Shown here piece by piece: positions 34,523 through 50,500 of a DNA stretch of 64,000 nt. The translations under genes were made by a program, and so were the position numbers. The stretch's first letter is position 1. The number at the start of each line of letters is the position of its first letter. The stretch is from Lytechinus variegatus (lineage: Eukaryota > Echinodermata > Echinoidea > Temnopleuroida > Toxopneustidae): contig NC_054746.1 in NCBI RefSeq assembly GCF_018143015.1, positions 16,049,532-16,113,531 on the forward strand. The letters run 5' to 3'. The notes beneath the pieces were generated by a model. The model worked only from the letters and a program-made list of their open reading frames with translations, was not told where the DNA came from and did not search any database.

Positions 34523-37500
34523 TTAGAAGAGACCAAAGATGGTTTCATTATCGGTGTCAATGTCGATGTCGTAGAAACATGGTCTGGTCGGCAAGCCAGG
34601 CATGGTGCTCATCTGTAGGTGAAAATGAATCAACCACTCATTAGCTTCAAACTTTTGTCTCAAATATAAACAAACATACTTTAAAGGACTTTTAACATGG
34701 TTTGCAGAAGATTTACAAAGACCAAGTTTGAAAAGTTTTTAAAATTCCGAATCCATGGTGATGATGCATAAGAAACTTATTATAATTATGATAACCTTTA
34801 ATGAAAAAAAATATTCTTAATTGGGTATTGAGCAATGTTACCATGACAATTACACTTGTGGCAGAGTTAAAAGAAATCATGAACTTAATGCTCTAGCGTA
34901 CATATTCACTTTTGAATAACATTCAAATCAGAATGAAAATAATGACATATTTTACAATTTCATCACAAGTAAAAGTCAACTTGGTTGAAAGGGTATTCAC
35001 AAGAAAAATATGTTGAGCTGACCTATTTCTATGGAAACTATTTGCACAATCATTTTTATGTTTCAAGCAGATTTTTAATTTCATCCATCTTTTGGAATTG
35101 ATAAGGCGATGAATATTGGAAATGGTACTTACGGTTCCCACAAGAGGGTAGAGGAAACCTGCCCCTACGCTGGCTCGTACATCCCTGATTGGTAGAGTGA
35201 ATCCAGAGGGCGTGCCCTTCCTAGATGGGTCATGTGATAAGGAGAGATGAGTCTTGGCCATACAGATGGGTAGATCGTTGAATCCCTGGCTTCGATAAAG
35301 ATTGATCTTCTTCTGTGCCTCCTCAGAGAGTTCAATGCCATCGGCTCCATAGATCTTCTGGGCGATGGTTGATATCTTATCTTCAACGGGACTCTAAAGA
35401 AGTGAAACATTGATAAGATTATTACCCTTAAGATTCATGTGATTTTTTTTTTAGAAACAACAGCAGTAAAATATAAAACTGGATTATCATGAGAGGGAAC
35501 AATAAAATTATTGGATGAGCTGGAAAAATATATTAGACAGATCGCCAAACAAATCCAAAATTTATTTTCAGGTGGACATAATTGTACATATTCCACACAA
35601 GATTTGGTCTTCTTGTATAAAATCTAATCATTCAAATAATCAAAAAATAAAGGCAAATTGCAATGAGTGAAGATTTACTGGTGACCTTGCAGGAATCTCC
35701 TGTGAGATCAAAAGAGTCAGTCATACCCAATCTACCATTACTACCAAAAATCACCACCACTGCTGCCAAATTTACCACCACTCCCACCAAAAAATACCAT
35801 ATCTCCTTCGACACCCACCACCACCAAGACATAGTTGCAGGCTCACCTCAAGGTCATAGAGGAACTTGAAGTCGCTTGGCTGGTAGCAGGCCCTCTCTAC
35901 AGACTTAGCTAGATCAACAGCACCCTGTCCTCCTTGAGCCCAATGGTTTGATACTACAGCATCAAAGGCACCGCATTCCTTAGATAGCTGCTGGAGAAGG
36001 GCTAATTCGTTGGGGGTGTCAGTTCTGAAAAACCCAAAGAAAATAAATCTGAGTACAAACTAACAAGCAAGAAGTTAAATTTTATTTTTAAAGTTCATTT
36101 TTTATTTGGCAGAACAAAATATCAACGTATGAACATTATTCGTCTAAATTTGAAGTAATAAAGTATTCAAATTAAGGGTATACGTGATGATGAGATATTC
36201 TTTGACTTTGTAATCCATTTCCATTTTAAATTTTAATCAATTATCCACTATTGCGAACAAGAAAATCTATAGTTGTTCGTTTGATATTGTGAAAGGCCCT
36301 CACTGTGAGAGCTGAGATTATTTCAGTAAAAAATTAATAAGAAATTCATAAAATTACTCCGTGAATCTATAACTAAAAAGAATGGTGAAAGGATTTTAGA
36401 AGCTAGGTAAAACAGAACTTACGCAAATTGGTTGATAGCAACGACACATGGCACTCCAAAATGTGTTGTATTCTCAATCTGTTTCCTAAGGTTACAGAAT
36501 CCTTTCTCTAGTAATTCAAGGTTCTCTTCATTGTATTCAGAGGCAAGAGGCTTTCCAGCTGTCACCTAAACACACAATGGAAAATATCACACATGTTGTA
36601 TTTATGGTCTACACAAACTCTGCTGAAGGTGGTATTCCTGGCTGTAATTGATTACAAATCCCTTTTTTATTCTTGCAAAGCTTTCACCCTATTTTAATAG
36701 GACAATTTCACACCAGGATACAATGGGGGGGCACAAGCTTTCACATGGCAAAACTATTGCATGAAATGTTAAGGCCTAGCAAGTGTTAACTTAGTACCTG
36801 GTATGATGTGAACATCAATGCCATTGGCTTAGAAATGGGAGTGTCATGACTGCTCATTACTGGAATACTCCCCAGGGAGTGGATGTTGTGCATATGCAGG
36901 CAAGCCAGGATCCAATGACCAGGATATTCATTATGTGTCTGTAAAGTGCTAAGATACTGTAAGTTACAAGCGACTTACACATGATCTGTGATACCTTGTG
37001 TTACATGTAAATGAATAAGAAACAGACCCAAGAAGGTATTAACAGTCATTCGTAACTTACAAATAGGTATATGAAAAACCCAACCAATGTGATAAGCGCT
37101 ACGGACAAGTGAAATGCTACTATGTTGGACTTACATTGGGTCCACCACCATGCATCTTGAGTGCTCTGTATTAACAGTCATTCATAACTTACAAATAGGT
37201 ATATGAAAAACCCAACCAATGTGATAAGTGCTACGGACAAGTGAAATGCTACTATGTTGGACTTACATTGGGTCCACCACCATGCATCTTGAGTGCTCTG
37301 ACTGTAGCAACAATCACACAGGCATTGGGTGTTAGACCAGAGTAACGGGTCTTGATGTCAAAGAACTTCTCCATTCCAATGTCAGACCCAAATCCAGCCT
37401 CAGTGACTAAAGAAATAAGAAAAAAACAAAAGAAATAGAAAAGATTATACTAGTTGCTCCCTTTTTGAAACATCTCGGCAAGTTCCCTTTCATTCAATTA

Positions 37501-40500
37501 CAATCATATCAAACAAAGCGTGGCACAATGGTGAAAATATGCAGTGGCATCAATTTTAGTGCAGAGATATCATCTCTCTATACATATGCAGTATTCTGGC
37601 TATTCTTGTAAATAATTCAAGTCCTTTCCCAGAACATCAAAGTCGAACTTCTAGATAATCTCATTATAAAGTTAAGGAAAGAACACATGTTTCAAAGGAA
37701 TATTTCAAGAACTGAAGAGTTGTGGCAGGTTTGAAGATTAAACAAACCTTCAAGTGTGACCAAAAGCATGTGTAAGAGCCAATGCCCACGATATTCATAA
37801 CACACAATCTCCATTAAGTAAATTTCAAGTCAAGCCAAAATTACATCCTTGCTAACAAATCAGCCCCCAGTAAATCCTATTTCTGTTGGAAGGGAAGCTA
37901 CTTTCAATCAAATGACTTGTGAAGTCAAAAGAGTAGTTCTTCAGAGCCTCTCAGACAAATGCCTCGAATCTAGCATCACTGAAGAACAGCTATCATATCA
38001 CTAGGCAAACAGGAAGATATAAAACATGTCTAGCCTGCTGTTACCATGGTAACATGAAGCTGCCATCAGCCTCGTCATCGAATCATCACAGAGGTTTGTT
38101 ATACTCTTACTTATATGGTCAGTGACTATACCAGATTAACTTAGACGTAAAACGTTTCTTAGTAATAAGTTATATATCAGCAAAAAGCTCTCCTGTTGAG
38201 TTACTACAGGAGTTACAACACGAACTTTCTGAATAATTTAACAATGAGTGTTCAGAATTTTTTTTTTTAAATTGGGAAATACATACTGACAAATCCATGT
38301 TCTCCAACAAGCTTCAGAGCGATCTTATCAGCCAGGATAGAAGAGTTGCCATGAGCAATGTTAGCGAATGGACCAGCATGAACAAATACTGGATTCCCCT
38401 GCAGAAGAAGAAGTATATCAATCATATCAATTAGTTAATGCTCACATAATACATACATGCATTGCCACAGATATTCTGATGTTAATATCCATATTTTTTC
38501 CACTATCTTCAGTCAGATTAATTCAAACAAAAGAAATCCATAAATTCAATAGTTTTACTATTATCTGGAGGAATACATGAAGATAAATGCATGGTATATA
38601 TCCTCATTTAGTCATTCTTTTGAGACAATTACAAAAAAGGGCCTCATCACATTGTATACAAAAAAAAAGCCCAGGGCATGTTTCACAAATTAATCAATCA
38701 TTATATAATGCATACCTGCATTGGTCAGATCATGGGCACAAGTCACACACTACAGCATATCAATCAGATTATGCATTCAATAACATGTGTGTGTTGCCAT
38801 TTAAGCATGACTCCAAGTCACAGGTAACTCTTTGTGAAGCACCTATCTGGACCGTATGGATAGACCCTTACCTCAAGTGTCTGCATTAGGTTTGGCTTGA
38901 TAGCATCCTTCATAAGAACAGCCAAAGCACCTCCGACACCGACATCATCAGCCGTCACAGGTTCTCCTTGTTTGTTGCTAGCGACAACGATCTTACCAAG
39001 ACGGGTCCTCATGTCCCCTAGGTCTGTGGTCAGGGCTAGGATAGCCATGATCTCGCTAGCCACAGTGATATCGAACTGTGTCTCACGGGTGTAGCCCTTC
39101 TCGGTGGGAGACTGACCGATGGTGATCTTACGAAGGTAACGGTCATTGGTATCCATGACTGGAAGAAAAGTAATTAATCTACTATTTTATTTTCAATCAA
39201 ATGTGTCAGAAATTAAACTGATCACTACACTGGAGGTATTTTGTCAACAAGTGGAATGTCCCTCATTTGATTTGAACCCAAATATCCAATCATGAAGAAA
39301 AATTTTTGGATGGCACTGGCACTTCCATTATTACCATAATGTACTGTACAGTACAATAACAATATACGATCTTTGATGGTTTGCATGCCAGTAAAGACCA
39401 GTAACAAGGTTTGAGGTTGCACCAAGTATAAGTGAAGTAGTCCTGAAAACAACTGTTGGTCTTTTCACTCCTGACAAAGAGCGAAGTTTGAGTCCTTTTC
39501 AAGACTACTTCACTTACATGGTACAACAGCAAACTTCAATACCTGATAATGACATAGAATGAACAGTAATGTCCTAATCTACTGAAATTGAATTGATTCA
39601 ACTCTACACACACAAAAAAATATCTGTGATTAATGTATGGTGTTGTGTACCCTTTGGTCGACCATTGCCAGGATTAATGTCACAAAAAGGGCAAGGCCTG
39701 CCTTATGAGACATGGGTTTTGATGGAGAATATTTCTTACCTCTTTGCCATGTAATAGTAGATGGATCAATATCAAGACGAGCAAACCGTCTGATCTCTTC
39801 TTCTGTTAGGTCATCAGGATTGGTCTTATCAATGCCAAGACGCTATTGGAAGCAAAGATAAATATGACACGACTCATATAAGTATGTTCTCACTGCCACT
39901 CAAATTTGTATTATCATAATTATGTTCAGGAGTGGTATCAAAACGTTTAAGTTAAAAGAGGTCTAAAGAATGTGACATAACATTCATCAAGAATCTGATC
40001 AGGTGCTGAAGATTAAAATGATTGTTCCAGGACCAGAATTTTTTATTACAGAATGCTTGATAACTACTCTGTTCCCTCAAGCTTTAAAGTCAATTTCAAG
40101 AAAATGCAATTTATTTCTTTTCTATTTCAATTATTGTTCATGTGTATATTTATTTTCTTAGAGTGCTTTGAGCACCAAAAGGAGGACCTGTGTGCTCTAA
40201 AGTAGCCACTATTATCATTTATTTATTACATCAACTTCTTCGTCGTCATGGTAATATGGTGATTCGTTACGTACATGCAGACATTACATATTTTTTCCCT
40301 ACATATATCAGTCTTTAAACTCACCTGGAGTCTGCCGAGCTGGATATCTGAAAATTGTCGGACACCCTTCTTGCTTGGCACTAGCCTGCCATAGAGGGCA
40401 GTGTCTGTTTGAGTTGATTCGTGAAAGATCCTTGCATCAATGGCTGCAGCGAGTAAGTTGTTTGAGGCTGTGATTGCATGGATGTCTCCGGTAAGATGAA

Positions 40501-41540
40501 GATTGAACTGGAAAAAAAAAAAAATGATTGGAATGTAGGTTAAAGAAAATGAATTTTCACAAATAATTCAGGTAGAAATGTTGAATGGTCACTTGTAATA
40601 CAGCAGACCTCCCAACCTTCTACAACTAAAAAAGTATTCTTAGAAGGAAAAAAAATTGACAAAAAAGAATACTCTAATAAGGGAACGGTTGACATATCTG
40701 ATACAGATTAAAGATAATCTCACTTATAATATAGGTTAAAGAGATTGTATTGCCACCTGAATACAGTTCAAAGAATTGAATGGTCGCTTGTAATATCTAG
40801 GCTAGTAAGTTAATTGTCACTTTCATTATTTCAGAAGCTATTACTCATTGCAAGAAAAATTGAGTTGCACATTGGGTTGGTGCTAAATATACTTGCAAGC
40901 CATCAGAATGTTATCATATTCTACAATTAGCACAACTCTGGTAAACTAGACATTTACTGCCAGTGAACTACAGATCTGCAAAAAGACTAAATATCAAATC
41001 AAATCTATTGTGTATTTTTTTAAGGGAAGGAGGGGGGGTATTTGTTTGCGCCCCTGAATGATTACCATGGCATATCCCCTGTGCACCCATTTTCCGACAA
41101 ACTTCTGCCAAATTCTGCCATTCCCACATGTTTTCTACAGGGACCATTTAATCCAGGAAGGGGAGTCTCACCTCTTCCATAGGAATGACCTGAGCATAGC
41201 CTCCACCCGCTGCACCCCCCTTGATACCAAAGGTGGGTCCTTGGGATGGCTGCCTCACACACGCAAATACATTCTTCTTGAGATGGGATCCTAAAGCCTG
41301 GGTTAGACCAATGGTTGTGGTGCTCTTGCCTTCTCCTAGAGGAGTTGGTGTGATTCTGAAACAGAGAGAGGGGGGTTAATCAATTGAGATTCATTTGACA
41401 AGTTTGGAGTAATTATGGGATATTGAAAAGACTGATCAATCACATGTTTCTTTGTCATTGTTATCATCATCACCAACACCATCACCATCATCATCACCAT
41501 CCTCAAGTCATCATCATCATCATCATCACCATCACCATCA

Positions 41541-41579
<39 letters not shown>

Positions 41580-44500
41580 CCATCACCACCACCATCAGCA
41601 CCATCACCACCACCACCATCATCATCATCCACTGGTAATGAGGATAAATGCATTAAGGCCCAAGTGCACCAAGCTCACCAAATCTGAAAACCCTTTTTTA
41701 CAGACTAAGCTATTATTCCTCCTAAAATTCAAAGGGTTTACTCAGTTTTAAATATTTAAAACAAGTGGGTTTGGTAAATGCGGTGCTTTTCCTAGGAGGG
41801 GTATTACAGTAAAGACCTGATTCAAATCTTCTCAGACATACTCACCCTCCAACAACAATGTACTTTCCTGGAGCCCTGTCCTTTAGCCTATCTAGTACTG
41901 ATAGAGAGATCTTGGCCTTGGTCTTGCCATAGTAGTCTATTTCACTGGGTAGAAGCTGTAGTTCCTGGGCTAATTCTGAGACCTCCTTTGGTTTTTGAGC
42001 CCTGGAGACCTCAATGTCAGTAGGGACAGGTTGTTTGAGATGAAGGGGTAGGTATCTCATCTTCCATTGGTCACCCTGAGAGAAACAGTAACATAGGTAT
42101 GAAATCTCTTTAATTTACTTTCACGGTCAGGGTTCGTTCACATTTTCAACATTCCTTTTAATAAAGAGAAAGAAAAAGAAAATTTCCAGGATCAGCTATT
42201 TGAGAGCACAATTTTACTATGAAACATGACCATTTTAATATCACAATTGAATCACTGATTCTAAACATAATACTCCCGGAGGGGCCATAATGCCCTCCCC
42301 CTAGACATTTTTTTTAGTGATAATCTTGGCGTGCAAATTTTTTTTGACAGTGCTTCTCACTGACTCCTTGCTTTCAAGTCTCCCCAAATAAGCATTTAGA
42401 TAGTGAATTGGAGCAGAAAATGTGATTTCCTAAATAAAGTCAAGAGAAATTCAAGTATGCAACCACATACTATAGATTAGGCATATGTAGATTATGTCAT
42501 TCTCTACCATCATGCAAATTTTCATTGCAATGGTGCAATCCGTGGCTGAGATCTTTGAAAAGGGATCACAGGATTCCAGAAGACAATAGGTTAACCTGAA
42601 TTCTAAGGTCAACTTCATAGAGCTTGAAAATAGTTGAAATCCTTCAATCTGATTGGCTGATTGCAAATTTTTCATAGAAATTGTGTAATTGTCATACGAT
42701 TCCTGCAAGCTATGTATTAAACTCACCAGAGTTCCTTCGACGGTCTTCTTGGCGCTCTCCACAGTGTTCCCCATGAGCATAGCTACAGTCATAGGTCCTA
42801 CTCCACCGGGGACCGGGGTAATAGCTCCTGCTACCTCCCTGACTCCATCATAGTCTACATCACCAACCATCTTCCTACCTTGCTTGGAGAATGGATCTAG
42901 GATGAAGATGGAGAGGGAGGAACATCATCTTCAAAACTTCTATGCATTACATGGTTGATATAGTAGCTTCAATACACATTTGTTTGCAAACGCTGAATGC
43001 AAACAATTATTTTTAATATCTTTGCTAAAATTCAGTCCATAACCAGAAAGCAAATTGATTACAAACATTTTCCACTTTATTTTCTATTTGGAAAGAGCAA
43101 TGTAGTTTAACATTCATGTTTAATGAGGACAATGCAGAATGGCATTTAGGTGTTGAATAAGATGAAGGTACGGTACAATAAATGAAGAGAGAAGGTATGC
43201 GATCAAAGTTCATTTGAGAATTGTTTGTTAACTTAATGCATATATGAGAACAGAATAATGCATTTTCTCTATTTTATACATTCATTTAGGCAAAGAGAGA
43301 ATTGCATGTATATCCTTAAATAAAGTCGAATTGTAGCTTTGGAATTATCACACTTTCTTGGTTGAGTTATAACTCCTCTGAACTGCAAAATGTTTAACAT
43401 ACAAAAAAATATAGGTACATACATGTATATGACAATACAATAAATCTTGGTACCATTGGTTAGCACTACTTTGACTTGACAGATACAGACTAAAATAAAC
43501 AATGAAAATATTAAAAAATATATATATATCCATGCCACTACATTGAGAATGCACTTATATGCAGTACTATTTTACATTATGTACAAGATGAAAAATTGCG
43601 GTAAATTAAATCTTAAGGTATTTGAGTACATTCCCAGTAATGAATACATTGAAATGTACATCTTCATGTCAAGTTTTACAAGACAAAGATACAACAGACA
43701 AGGCAATGTGTGTGTGTGAAGTACAAGTAAATAAAAGAAAAGATAACAGAAATCATACTAGACTATCTACAAACAAAGAGAATGGGATGATCAACATTAA
43801 ATCAGACATGACACTTATTACCACATGTATATCAATACTAGCATCAATGGTAACAGTGGTACTGATTTTTATAAGAAATACTTGTAAACAACAATATCTC
43901 ATTAAGACTTGTACCTAAATTCCCATTGATTTTCTAGTGAAGTGATACTAGCATCAATGGTAATAGTGGTACTGCTTTTTATAAGAAATACTTGTAAACA
44001 ACAATATCTCATTAAGACTCATCCCTAAATTCCCATCAATTTTCTAGTGAAGCCTATGATTATTCCAAATCAAACTTTAAATCATGGACTCTGCTTAATT
44101 GAATGCTTCAACGATTGTTCAAGTCAAATTGAAAAATTTCCGAACACCAAATAATACCTTTTTTCCCCTTTAAAAGATGTCATTGAATACCCCTGTTGGA
44201 ATTTTTATTTGACCCCAAGAACCAGTTTTGTCTTGCACTCCTTTGGAACTCACAAATATGATTTCCCTTCTGGATTTTATAGATAAAGAGGTCACTATCA
44301 AATCTATTGTGTAAAAAATGGAATAGTTTGGCATTGAAACTTGAGAGTTTGTTCTTTGCTGGGTCAACTGGTTGACCTAGCTGATTTTTTATAGCAATTA
44401 AATTGATAAGGATCCGTGCTATGTGTAGTTATAAAAGATAATTTCTTCATGCGCATAAATGCATTTCATCAATTTCTGCACAAAAATCATATTTTTACTT

Positions 44501-47500
44501 GTAATCAATATTCTGAGTTACATTAATTTACAAGAGGGCATCACAATAAACTACAGTAACTTTAATTAAGTGATATAAAGTTGGTGGGGGGGGGGGCTCC
44601 CCCCCTACCATTTTTTAAGAACAGTTCAACCACTGTTATAGGCCTATACTTTTATTTAGAATTATAAATTTATATATTTTTGAAAACTTTGCCATCATAA
44701 TTTTTTTTCTCTAGAAATCAAATTCAATTCAATTTTAAGTCTATAACAGGAATTCTTCCTCAACTAGTTGAATACAAACAAAAATAATTAAACTATTGCA
44801 TTCATGGACACGACAGTAATTAGAGAGGAATAAATAAGGCTACAGCTACCATTATCTATGAAATAGGACAGAATCTATCATTCTAAATGAAAGTTCTTGG
44901 TTTATTTGCAAATTACAAACCCCCTCAAATTTTCAGCTTTGTAACTAATAAAGACATGATTTCAAATAAAATATGATATTCAAAGGTATATTTTCAAAAT
45001 ATTTCAAATTACGATTCATATGCATAAGAGTAGATGAATAAGGGTACTTATGTAGACTATTTAAATGGCAAAATGAACGGTGCACACACATTTACACACA
45101 AAAATAAAATTTCAGTACGCAATCCAACTATGCACAGGCAACAAGTACATTGTGCAAGCAATGAGGGTGTACAGTATGGTAGTCAGGCCACTGGTTAATA
45201 AAGCCAATCTATACCAAATGTCAGATGGGACAGCTTGTTCCATTAGTAGAGGGGCTTTCAAAGATCAGAGATGAGAGGATGATAAAGAGGAATTGATGAA
45301 TGTTGGCATTTTCAAAAGATCGAGTGAGCGGAGGAGGAGGATTGAATTATAGATGCGAGAGTGAGATTCATCGTCCTGTGAGAATCAAGATGGGATTTAG
45401 CATGAAGATGTGGCAATTCAAGCATGACAGATTTGAGCATTTAATATGGATGAATATATACTTTCTGTTTTTCATCATCATTTTAGATGTGGAATTATAT
45501 TGACAAAATACTTTAAAAATACATTATATATTGATGGGTTGAATCTGAAGATGAGTTACATGTAAATGATTATAATCATGAAACCAGAAATTAATTTTTG
45601 AAGAAAAACAAAGCTTTCAATTAAGTGACTTCTCTCAAATCATATCAAATTTTAAATGATAAAAAGTCTGAACAACAATATGACAAACAACGAACACTTA
45701 AATGATCCAATGAGTGTTTTAAAAATCACTTTACAAACACCTATTTTTTGTTAAATCACATAATCAATGACATATATGTTTCAAGTTTTCTTGCAATTTT
45801 TTTCTATATCGATTGTAATGATTATCATAACAACTTAATAGACAAAAGAGATTTATTTTGCAATGACTATAAAGAGTTTGTAGTTTATACCAAGAACCAT
45901 ATGGAGTCACCAATGATGTACTGAAGGTCATTCAGTGAATTTTAATTAAATCTGAGGTTGCATAATTTAAGAAAAGAAAAATTAAAGTAACCAGATATGA
46001 CGGCAGTTTCAATTTGAGACATGCTTGAGTAAATCAACACGAAAAGATACCAGGAAGATGTTTTCCCCCAACATATTAAAAGTCTACTCTGTGCTTTTAT
46101 AAAAACAAATATCCCTTCTTTTATTCGTATTTGAATAAATTGAATTTGAATACAATATATGATTAAAAATTTGATGAATTTTCAAACAAAAATAACCATC
46201 CTTTTCCTCCTGCATCTTTCACCCCCTCTCAGCCCCCCTCTACATCCACTTTCTTCTTCTCCCCCCTCTTCAATTTCTTTTCTCTTCTCCTCTCCAACCT
46301 GCTCCTTAATACACAAATGATGCATACTTTATACATTTCCTTTCCGACTACAGGTAAGCCCCAAAATGTCAAAAGCAAACATTTTTTTTTTCAATGTGAT
46401 GATGGTGACATAAGCATGTAAGAGGCTTGCTCCAAGCATTAATACTAGTTTAAAATGATTACTGTGCAAGATGCATACATGAAAGTGTGCAGAAAAATAA
46501 TAGATGCATGCAAGTGTTACATACATGTAATCGTTTCAAATTAAGAATTTCATACTAAATCGTTCCTTATTTGACAACACAGACACACAATGCATAATAA
46601 GCAATGTACAAAGCACCTATGAACCAATCAGACAGAAAGGGTATTTACAATCCTCAGAAAAAAAAAAAAAGAATCAATATTCAATCAGTGAAAACATGAC
46701 CACATTCAGAGGTGGTTTTAACAAATTCAAATTTAGTTTCAATCATTATGTCGCCTCATGACTCGTCAACTCTGTGGCATCATCACTCTCCTTTCAGTTT
46801 GTTAACTGCCAAGTTATCCTAATTCTTTTGATTTCCTTTGGAATATCACGAACAGTCAAGCCAGCCCAAGGCTTTAAATACTTACTTGGATTTAATTGGA
46901 TGTTGAGGTATAAACTATAAAGCAATATACAAGTTTCAATCTGCCTTTATACGTGCTCCTCGTTATTTCATCATCTTTCTTTATGTAAGTTGCCAAATGC
47001 CAAGCTGCTGAATTTTTTTATTTTTACATGACACCAACTTGTGGATTTTGTTCATTTTGAGTAAAATTTCCATGGGTTATAAAGGTAATTTTGTTCCAAA
47101 TTTTCACTGATGAGTACATATTCTTGATTCTGAACGTCCTTTTCTCTGAGGAATGCAACCCTTGTCCATCCTAAGTGATAACAATATTCAGAATTTGATA
47201 TTACAATTACAATATTGAAAAAAATAATAGCAAACTATTGACAGTAAATATTTCAGACTTAATTAAGAGATTACTTCAACTTCAAGGAGACAACAAAAAT
47301 ATTTGAATTTGGACCTCTGTTTTTGTTTCTGAGTTCATTTCATTTTAGGCAGATAACTGAACAGAGACTGGTAAATGAACATAATTTAGATTTTTTAAAT
47401 GACCCAAAACATCTACCAGCATTCCTTTTACTAACAAAATCATGTTTACAGAATGATATACATGTACTGGCAAAAAAAAAGAAAAAGAGAGGGATAATTG

Positions 47501-50500
47501 GTAAGTTCAAAGTTGCATATTGGCCAATTTGGGTATATCAAAGCAAAGTTAATAATTGTTATCAATCAGGTGGAATTTTAGCCTATAGCATGATAGGGTT
47601 AATGATCAATTCTTACCATCATCATCATCATTAAATTCAGAGTTGTCATCTGTGTTATGCAATATAGAATAAACAAAGTGGATTTGTATAAATACTTTGG
47701 ATTTGAATGGATCAAAGATTGGAATTTGTATTTTACGGGAGTTACTAAAGCATGTCTACTGGCCTAAACATGTAGTTCAGTGGTTATTCAACTGGAAATG
47801 GGTCAGTAAATAATTACAGAAGTTGAACAGAAATCAAGAATCACACTGTCATTCGAGAGATGCACATAAATGAAATCAAGAACAGAAACTTTTACATTAC
47901 AGCATGGAAAGTCCATGACTACTAGTACGGTATTTTCATATAAGATACAGCCAATGAGTTTTTCACACAATGTGCAAATCTACTTATTGATTCACATTTC
48001 ACGTGCTGGTGAAAACAAAAACATAGTACGATTTCAATTTTTTATTTTTTTTTTTAATTTTAAATTCGTACTTATTCCTAATATACTACAGGGTCTATGA
48101 AAGTTCATAAAAGTTATTAATATGGTAACTTTGCCCTTCAAAGATAACAAAGATTAACAGCCAATCAAAATCAATGATTCCATGAAAGATACCATTGCAA
48201 GGCAAATGTACTATAATAGTAACTTTCATGCAACGGGGTCAAAAGTCGATCATGTAATAAAGAGTACTTTCTCCCTCAATCATCACTCGCAGAAGAGACA
48301 GAACTTATCTGTTTCACTGATCACTGCTTGCAGCCCATAGGGTCATAATGCATTATAAATTATTGAGTACAGTATGTAAAATAAGACGTCATTTCCACTC
48401 GTGTTTTTGTTTGTTCCATCTTTCTTAATAACATGCAGTGATGATCTTGCGAGATCTAGATGCACGTTTGCCCCACCCCTCGATTACTTTGTTGTGATGG
48501 TTAAATAGAGCCTCTGTATCGTTCTATTTTTAACCAGTCCCACTTTCCTTTCCTCCTGTTCTTTCTTTAGGATTAACAGGGAACTATAATCATTCCAGAC
48601 AGAATAGGAATGGCAAATGCTACAAAATGGAGGGGGGGGGGGGGTTACATATATCTTTATACTATCCTTTTTGATAAATAACTCGAGAACTGATCCTGCC
48701 CATTTGGGTCACTATTTAAGATACAGTACAAATAAAATAAGATAAAAATTTAAATGAATCAAATTTACATAAAATAGGCATTATTCCATTTTAGCCAAAC
48801 CTGGGCAAATATACTTTGTAATATACATGATGTGGTATGAAATAAGACTCATTTTAATTATTAGTGCATAATATTTGCATTTTAAATTGCTATAGTTCTC
48901 CTTTATATCTCATATGAAGTCAACTGCAATACACAAGTACATCAGTGGTGTAATGCATGAAAAAAAAGAGGGGGCTAGACAAGCCATATGAGGCAAAATT
49001 CATAAAGAGATGCAAGCGAGCAAAGCATACAAGCCAAAAAGACATTTTCATACAAAAGTCTAAGTTTGTGATATACTTTGACAAATTATTCAGATAGCAA
49101 TATCATACAGTATTTCACCCTTTCTCTTTCTTTCATTTTCTACTATTTTTTTCTTGATTATGAAAATTGGGGAGGGGGGGGGGTCTGGGACCATAGCCCC
49201 TCATCTGCACACCAGTGATGTACATACAATGTTGAAGACTTACATCTTGATCCCTTCATAATGCAAAATGGTACGATTTCATTGAGGGTTAATGAACTAT
49301 CAGGAGTACATGACAACATCAGCAGTGGGAGCATGATTTGAATATGCACATATTGATTGTTTCAAGCACTCGATGCACTGTGCTCATACTGACATCAATT
49401 CAAGTAGAGAAATAACATGCTGATATAGATGTATTCACTGATTAGCTGGACTAATAACTGCATACATCCTATCAAAGTGACATTGAGGGTACAATTTACC
49501 TACCCCATCACCCCCCCCCCCCCTGTTCAAACCACACCCTGGTTTTTCCACATAAAACAGCAAAAAAGGAAAATGGTAATTGGAAATGTTTAGGAACAGA
49601 TTCATCCACATAAAATGGATGATTTATGTGATTCTTTTATACGTGTACTTATTTGACTGTCTTGGATTTTATTTTTATTTTTTGTTAACTACATAGAAAA
49701 GTCATTCAAGTGTGATTATCGAAATTGATCTTTTAATTATGTAATTAGATATGATTAAAATCACTCATACTGTGTATTCATGTATTTATTTCACAAGAGA
49801 AACACATATTTTTTTCCGTGGTAAATTCATAAATTACACTATTTTCATGCCAAGTAATCGTCAAACACAATATCAACCAAATCAAAGCAATCAACTATTC
49901 CATTAAATAGTTCACAATGGGTATTTATCTCTAAATTGGACTTTAGTGCATGTCAATCTAAAACTTAAAAAATAAAGTCACCTGCGGAGGGGGGGGGGTC
50001 GCTGCTAATGAGTTGATGTTAATGTGGTTAGTACTAGTGTAACTAATCTGATTACAAACAATATACAATGGTTGAATAAAAACTGAGAGTTCTCAATAAT
50101 CAATTTTCATTAGAGTGGAATAATTTAAAAATGGTTTAATCATAAACCTAATACAAAAGGTAAAATCTACGGGAAATATGCTGAAGTGTAATTATGAGTG
50201 ATGCAATATACAGCATAATGTTGATCTTGTAATGGATTTTTTTTCAATTCCATGCCATATTTTCGGGTATGATTTGTATCTTTTCTATATTTATATCAAC
50301 AATAATCAAAGACACTTCATAACTATTGACTTAAATAAAATAGAGGAAATATGTATTTGTCATGCAAGAGATATCACTGTATTAGCCTGAAATAGAACCG
50401 CAAATCTTGATGCAACAACTTAATTTTGTTTGAATAATTCAATAGTACCATCTACCAAAATAATTTCAACAATCTAGATGGATTCTTGACTGCACAGTTG

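Larger units (their letters stand above)
34523..42075 (-). other. MTHFD1: MTHFD1 C-terminal formyl-THF synthetase domain exons
   Basis: Eleven exons encode the linker ([20 protein letters not shown]) and the ATP-dependent 10-formyl-THF synthetase. The nucleotide loop [13 protein letters not shown] and the family signature [17 protein letters not shown] are both at 41172-41355. [12 protein letters not shown] follows in 40325-40507. [39 protein letters not shown] and [11 protein letters not shown] are intact. No substitution at these motifs looks damaging, so the domain should be active. Confidence 0.93.

Noticed and set aside
41336-41751. Poly-His and poly-Asp/Gly frames
   Set aside because: Translation of an ATC/ACC trinucleotide repeat inside an MTHFD1 intron.
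43622-43918. 98-codon plus-strand frame in the large MTHFD1 intron
   Set aside because: It spans one unit of a tandem duplication, has no recognisable motif and no splice-consistent neighbours.
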